DNA of 64,000 nucleotides from Amycolatopsis acidiphila (GTDB lineage Bacteria; Actinomycetota; Actinomycetes; Mycobacteriales; Pseudonocardiaceae). How positions within the stretch are numbered: position 1 is the first letter of the stretch; each line of letters opens with the position of its first letter. The notes under the pieces were generated by a model. That model saw nothing but the letters and a program-made list of their open reading frames with translations, had not been told where the DNA came from and did not search any database. The stretch is taken from positions 372,001-436,000 of the forward strand of contig NZ_CP090063.1 of assembly GCF_021391495.1 (NCBI RefSeq), in the 5' to 3' direction. Of the stretch, positions 62,086 to 64,000 are shown piece after piece. A program made the translations under genes and the position numbers.

Positions 62086-62270
62086 TCAGTTGCCCGGGTA
62101 CGGCTGCTGCCCAGGCGCCTGCGGAGCAGGAGCAGGGGGCATCGGCGGCTGAGCCTGGCCCTGCATCACCTTCGTGACCACGCGCCGCAGGACGTGTGCG
62201 CTCGGGTTGCCGCAACGCCCGCACAGATCGCCAGGTCGCGCACATAGCGACGCCAGCCGTAGATGATCAC
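62086..62270 (-). pseudogene. Decayed zinc-ribbon protein gene (frameshift and internal loss)
   Basis: The minus strand from GTG 62270 reads VIIYGWRRYVRDLAIC, the usual start of a small actinobacterial zinc-ribbon protein, then leaves frame and stops at 62166. The neighbouring frame carries on as CGRCGNPSAHVLRRVVTKV, the expected CxxC part, and joins directly to a Pro/Gln-rich tail (QAPGQQPYPGN) ending at 62086. The hydrophobic strand and second CxxC of intact relatives, as I remember them, are missing. One frameshift near 62222 and an internal deletion explain this. A short functional peptide is less likely. Confidence 0.6.
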
Positions 62271-62332
62271 CAGGTCACTCCGACCGGTGGGGAACGACCC
62301 TGTAGACGCACGACCGGCCCAGCAAGATCCAT

Positions 62333-63169
62333 TCAGTTCACCCCGGCCGTCTCCTGCCACCAGGACAGCACTTCCTCGGCCGCGCTCGGTGCCGCGACCA
62401 GCAGCCCGTCGCCCGGCAGCGCGGTGCCCTCGCCGCGGCGGTCGAGCACCGACGCACCTGCTTCGAGCGCCAGCGCGACCGAACCCGCGACGTCGCATTC
62501 GTGATAGCTGTGCAGCACCGCGGCCGACGCGTGCCCGAGTGCGACCTGCGCGATCGACAGCGCCGCCGACCCGAGCACCCGGACGCCGGCGTGCGCGGCG
62601 GCAGCCCGTTCGATGAACTCGCCCATGCCCGGCCACGGTCCGCGCCGCGCGAGCTCGGTGCACACGATCGCGCCTTCGGTGATCCCGCGGTCGATCAACC
62701 GCACCGGCTTGCCGTTCGCGCGGGTGCCACGGCCACGCGCGGCGGCGTAGATCTGCGCGCGGTACGGGTCGGCGACGACCCCCACGACCGGTCCGGACGC
62801 GTCGATCAACGCGAGGCTGTAGGCGCACCACGGCACCCCGGCGACGTAGTTCGCGGTTCCGTCGACCGGGTCGACGACCCAGCGGTACGGCGCGTCCTCG
62901 GCGCCGTGGTCCGCGCCGAACTCCTCGCCGACCACCGGAATTCCGGGGAACTCGGCGGTCAGCACGCGGCGGGTGTGCCGCTCCAGGATCCGGTCGGTGT
63001 CGGTGACCCAGTCGAAGGGCGAGTCCCTGGTGTCGGGGTGGGCGCCCCGGCCCGCGGTCGCGGTGATCACGTCGGTGGCGTCGTTGGCGAGCCGTCCGGC
63101 GACCTCGAGCGCCCGTGACAGCAGGCCGGGCTCGACCGGCTGGGACGGGCGGGCGGATAAAAGGGTCAC
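62333..63169 (-). CDS. Inositol monophosphatase family protein
   Basis: A 278-residue Mg-dependent phosphatase of the IMPase superfamily. Metal-site motifs are VVGEEFGAD, VDPVDGTANYVAGVPWCAYS and the C-terminal ECDVAGSVALALEAG, where the usual W-D-x-A-A is modified to C-D-V-A-G. It could dephosphorylate inositol phosphate (for mycothiol or phosphatidylinositol), histidinol phosphate or a similar sugar phosphate. GTG 63169. It is divergent from mgtA over 154 bp; inositol and PIM-like pathways make a functional link plausible but unproven. Confidence 0.85.
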   Translation of the reverse strand: MTLLSARPSQPVEPGLLSRALEVAGRLANDATDVITATAGRGAHPDTRDSPFDWVTDTDRILERHTRRVLTAEFPGIPVVGEEFGADHGAEDAPYRWVVDPVDGTANYVAGVPWCAYSLALIDASGPVVGVVADPYRAQIYAAARGRGTRANGKPVRLIDRGITEGAIVCTELARRGPWPGMGEFIERAAAAHAGVRVLGSAALSIAQVALGHASAAVLHSYHECDVAGSVALALEAGASVLDRRGEGTALPGDGLLVAAPSAAEEVLSWWQETAGVN

Positions 63170-63323
63170 GCCGGTTTAGTGTGGCCGCGCTGAGTGGCCG
63201 GGACGCTACGACGAGATGAAGTGTCTACTCCGGAAGGCGTAGCTCCGAGAAGTTCCGGCACCGTTCAAGTGGCAGTTACACGGCCTTCCCCGGACGAACC
63301 GGACGCCGTGAGACGTTGACCGG

Positions 63324-64000
63324 GTGCGAGTCGCCATCGTCACCGAAAGCTTCCTCCCGCAGGTGAACGGCGTGACCAACTCCGTACTGCGAATCGTGGA
63401 GCACCTGCGCGAGCGCGGTCACGAGGTGCTCGTGGTCGCCCCTGGGCTGACCGGCCCCGCCGAGTACCGGGGCGCGCCGGTGGTCCGGATCCCCGCCGTT
63501 GACCTGCCCGTGGTCAACTCGCTGCCGATCGGGCTGCCGACCAGGACCGTGCTGACCGCGCTGGCCGGGTTCCGCCCCGACGTGGTGCACCTGGCGTCGC
63601 CGTTCGTGGTGGGCGCGCGCGGACTGGCCGCCGCCCGGCGGCTGCGGGTGCCCTCCGTCGCGGTCTACCAGACCGACATCGCCGGCTTCGCCACCGCGTA
63701 CGGCCTCGGCCTCGGCGCCCGGGCCGCGTGGCGCTGGGTCCGGCGGCTGCACTGCAAGGCGGACCGGACCCTGGCACCTTCCACCGACGCCGTAGACAAC
63801 CTGCGTACACACGGCATACCGCGCGTGTACAAGTGGGGCAGAGGTGTCGACGTGGACCGGTTCGCGCCTGGACACGCCGATCCGGCGCTCCGCGCCGAAC
63901 TCGCGCCGAACGGGGAGCTGCTCGTCGGGTTCGTCGGCAGGCTCGCGCCCGAGAAGGAGGTCGACCGGCTCATCGCGCTGGCCGGCGTCGAGGGCGTCCG
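63324..64000 (+). CDS. mgtA: GDP-mannose-dependent alpha-mannosyltransferase, 5' part
   Basis: The first 225 residues of a GT4 glycosyltransferase cut by the window end. [20 protein letters not shown] is the donor-fold N-terminus of the MgtA/PimB-like group, with [38 protein letters not shown] and [16 protein letters not shown] as further marks; [14 protein letters not shown] begins the C-terminal domain. It would add mannose to a glucuronic-acid or glycolipid acceptor in lipomannan-type synthesis. Position after menD and a DUF3592 gene equals Rv0557. GTG 63324; the family EX7E motif lies beyond the window. Confidence 0.88.
   Translation, partial: MRVAIVTESFLPQVNGVTNSVLRIVEHLRERGHEVLVVAPGLTGPAEYRGAPVVRIPAVDLPVVNSLPIGLPTRTVLTALAGFRPDVVHLASPFVVGARGLAAARRLRVPSVAVYQTDIAGFATAYGLGLGARAAWRWVRRLHCKADRTLAPSTDAVDNLRTHGIPRVYKWGRGVDVDRFAPGHADPALRAELAPNGELLVGFVGRLAPEKEVDRLIALAGVEGV

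Noticed and set aside
63265..63290. PHO-box before mgtA (GTTCAAG and GTTACAC)
   Set aside because: The two units are spaced by 12 nt instead of 11 and the second lacks the conserved C; too weak.

Overview
The window is high-GC actinobacterial DNA with frequent GTG and TTG starts, many 1-4 nt start/stop overlaps, mycothiol and F420-type enzymes and several apparent leaderless genes. Gene content and order point to the Pseudonocardiaceae, probably an Amycolatopsis-like genus; this placement is inferred from families and synteny, with no database search. From about 11 kb to the end the backbone follows the Mycobacterium tuberculosis order Rv0481c to Rv0557 as I remember it (DUF2505, murB, L,D-transpeptidase, SDR, mshA, ybjN, gpm, senX3-regX3, ppx, proC, BldC-like HTH, bS22, galE-like, acyltransferase, HAD, glutaredoxin, hemA-C-D-B-L, ccdA-resB-ccsB, menA-E-B-D, mgtA). 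The window is therefore mainly conserved chromosomal core with small lineage-specific insertions.

Layout. 0-11 kb: the end of an aromatic amino acid lyase gene, an osmoprotectant ABC uptake locus without a visible ATPase, an MDR oxidoreductase, a secreted phospholipase-C-like protein, purU, and a minus-strand run coding for OlsB-like and OlsA-like acyltransferases, a DedA protein and a mycothiol-dependent isomerase-like protein. 11-17 kb: cell wall (murB, L,D-transpeptidase) and mycothiol (mshA) genes, then a 583-bp gene-free stretch full of stem-loops. 17-30 kb: gpmA, an aldo/keto reductase with a divergent regulator, senX3-regX3 behind a PHO-box-like site, ppx, proline dehydrogenase and proC, a BldC-like protein, the 33-residue ribosomal protein bS22, and lipid/sugar enzymes. 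30.5-31.5 kb: a lower-GC LLM oxidoreductase gene between two identical 23-nt direct repeats. 31-37 kb: HAD hydrolase, a BldN-like sigma factor with its membrane partner, acyl-CoA ligase and a molybdenum oxidoreductase. 37.7-46 kb: Rex with a Rex operator, then the heme pathway hemA-C-D-B and hemL. 46-52 kb: System II cytochrome c maturation (thioredoxin lipoprotein, ccdA, resB, ccsB), a MinD-like ATPase and bldC. 52-64 kb: Lrp-type regulator, cysteine-desulfhydrase-like enzyme, menaquinone genes menA, menE, menB and menD, a degenerate tandem repeat array, an M1 aminopeptidase, a decayed zinc-ribbon gene, an inositol-phosphatase-like gene and the start of mgtA.

Functionally, the core couples respiration and redox sensing: Rex reads NADH/NAD and sits at the head of heme synthesis; heme is used by the cytochrome c maturation genes and menaquinone synthesis follows. 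The best candidates for something undescribed are the stem-loop cluster at 16.54-16.82 kb, whose loops repeatedly display GGGGAG (plus strand) or CUCCCC (minus strand), and the repeat-flanked LLM cassette at 30.5-31.5 kb.
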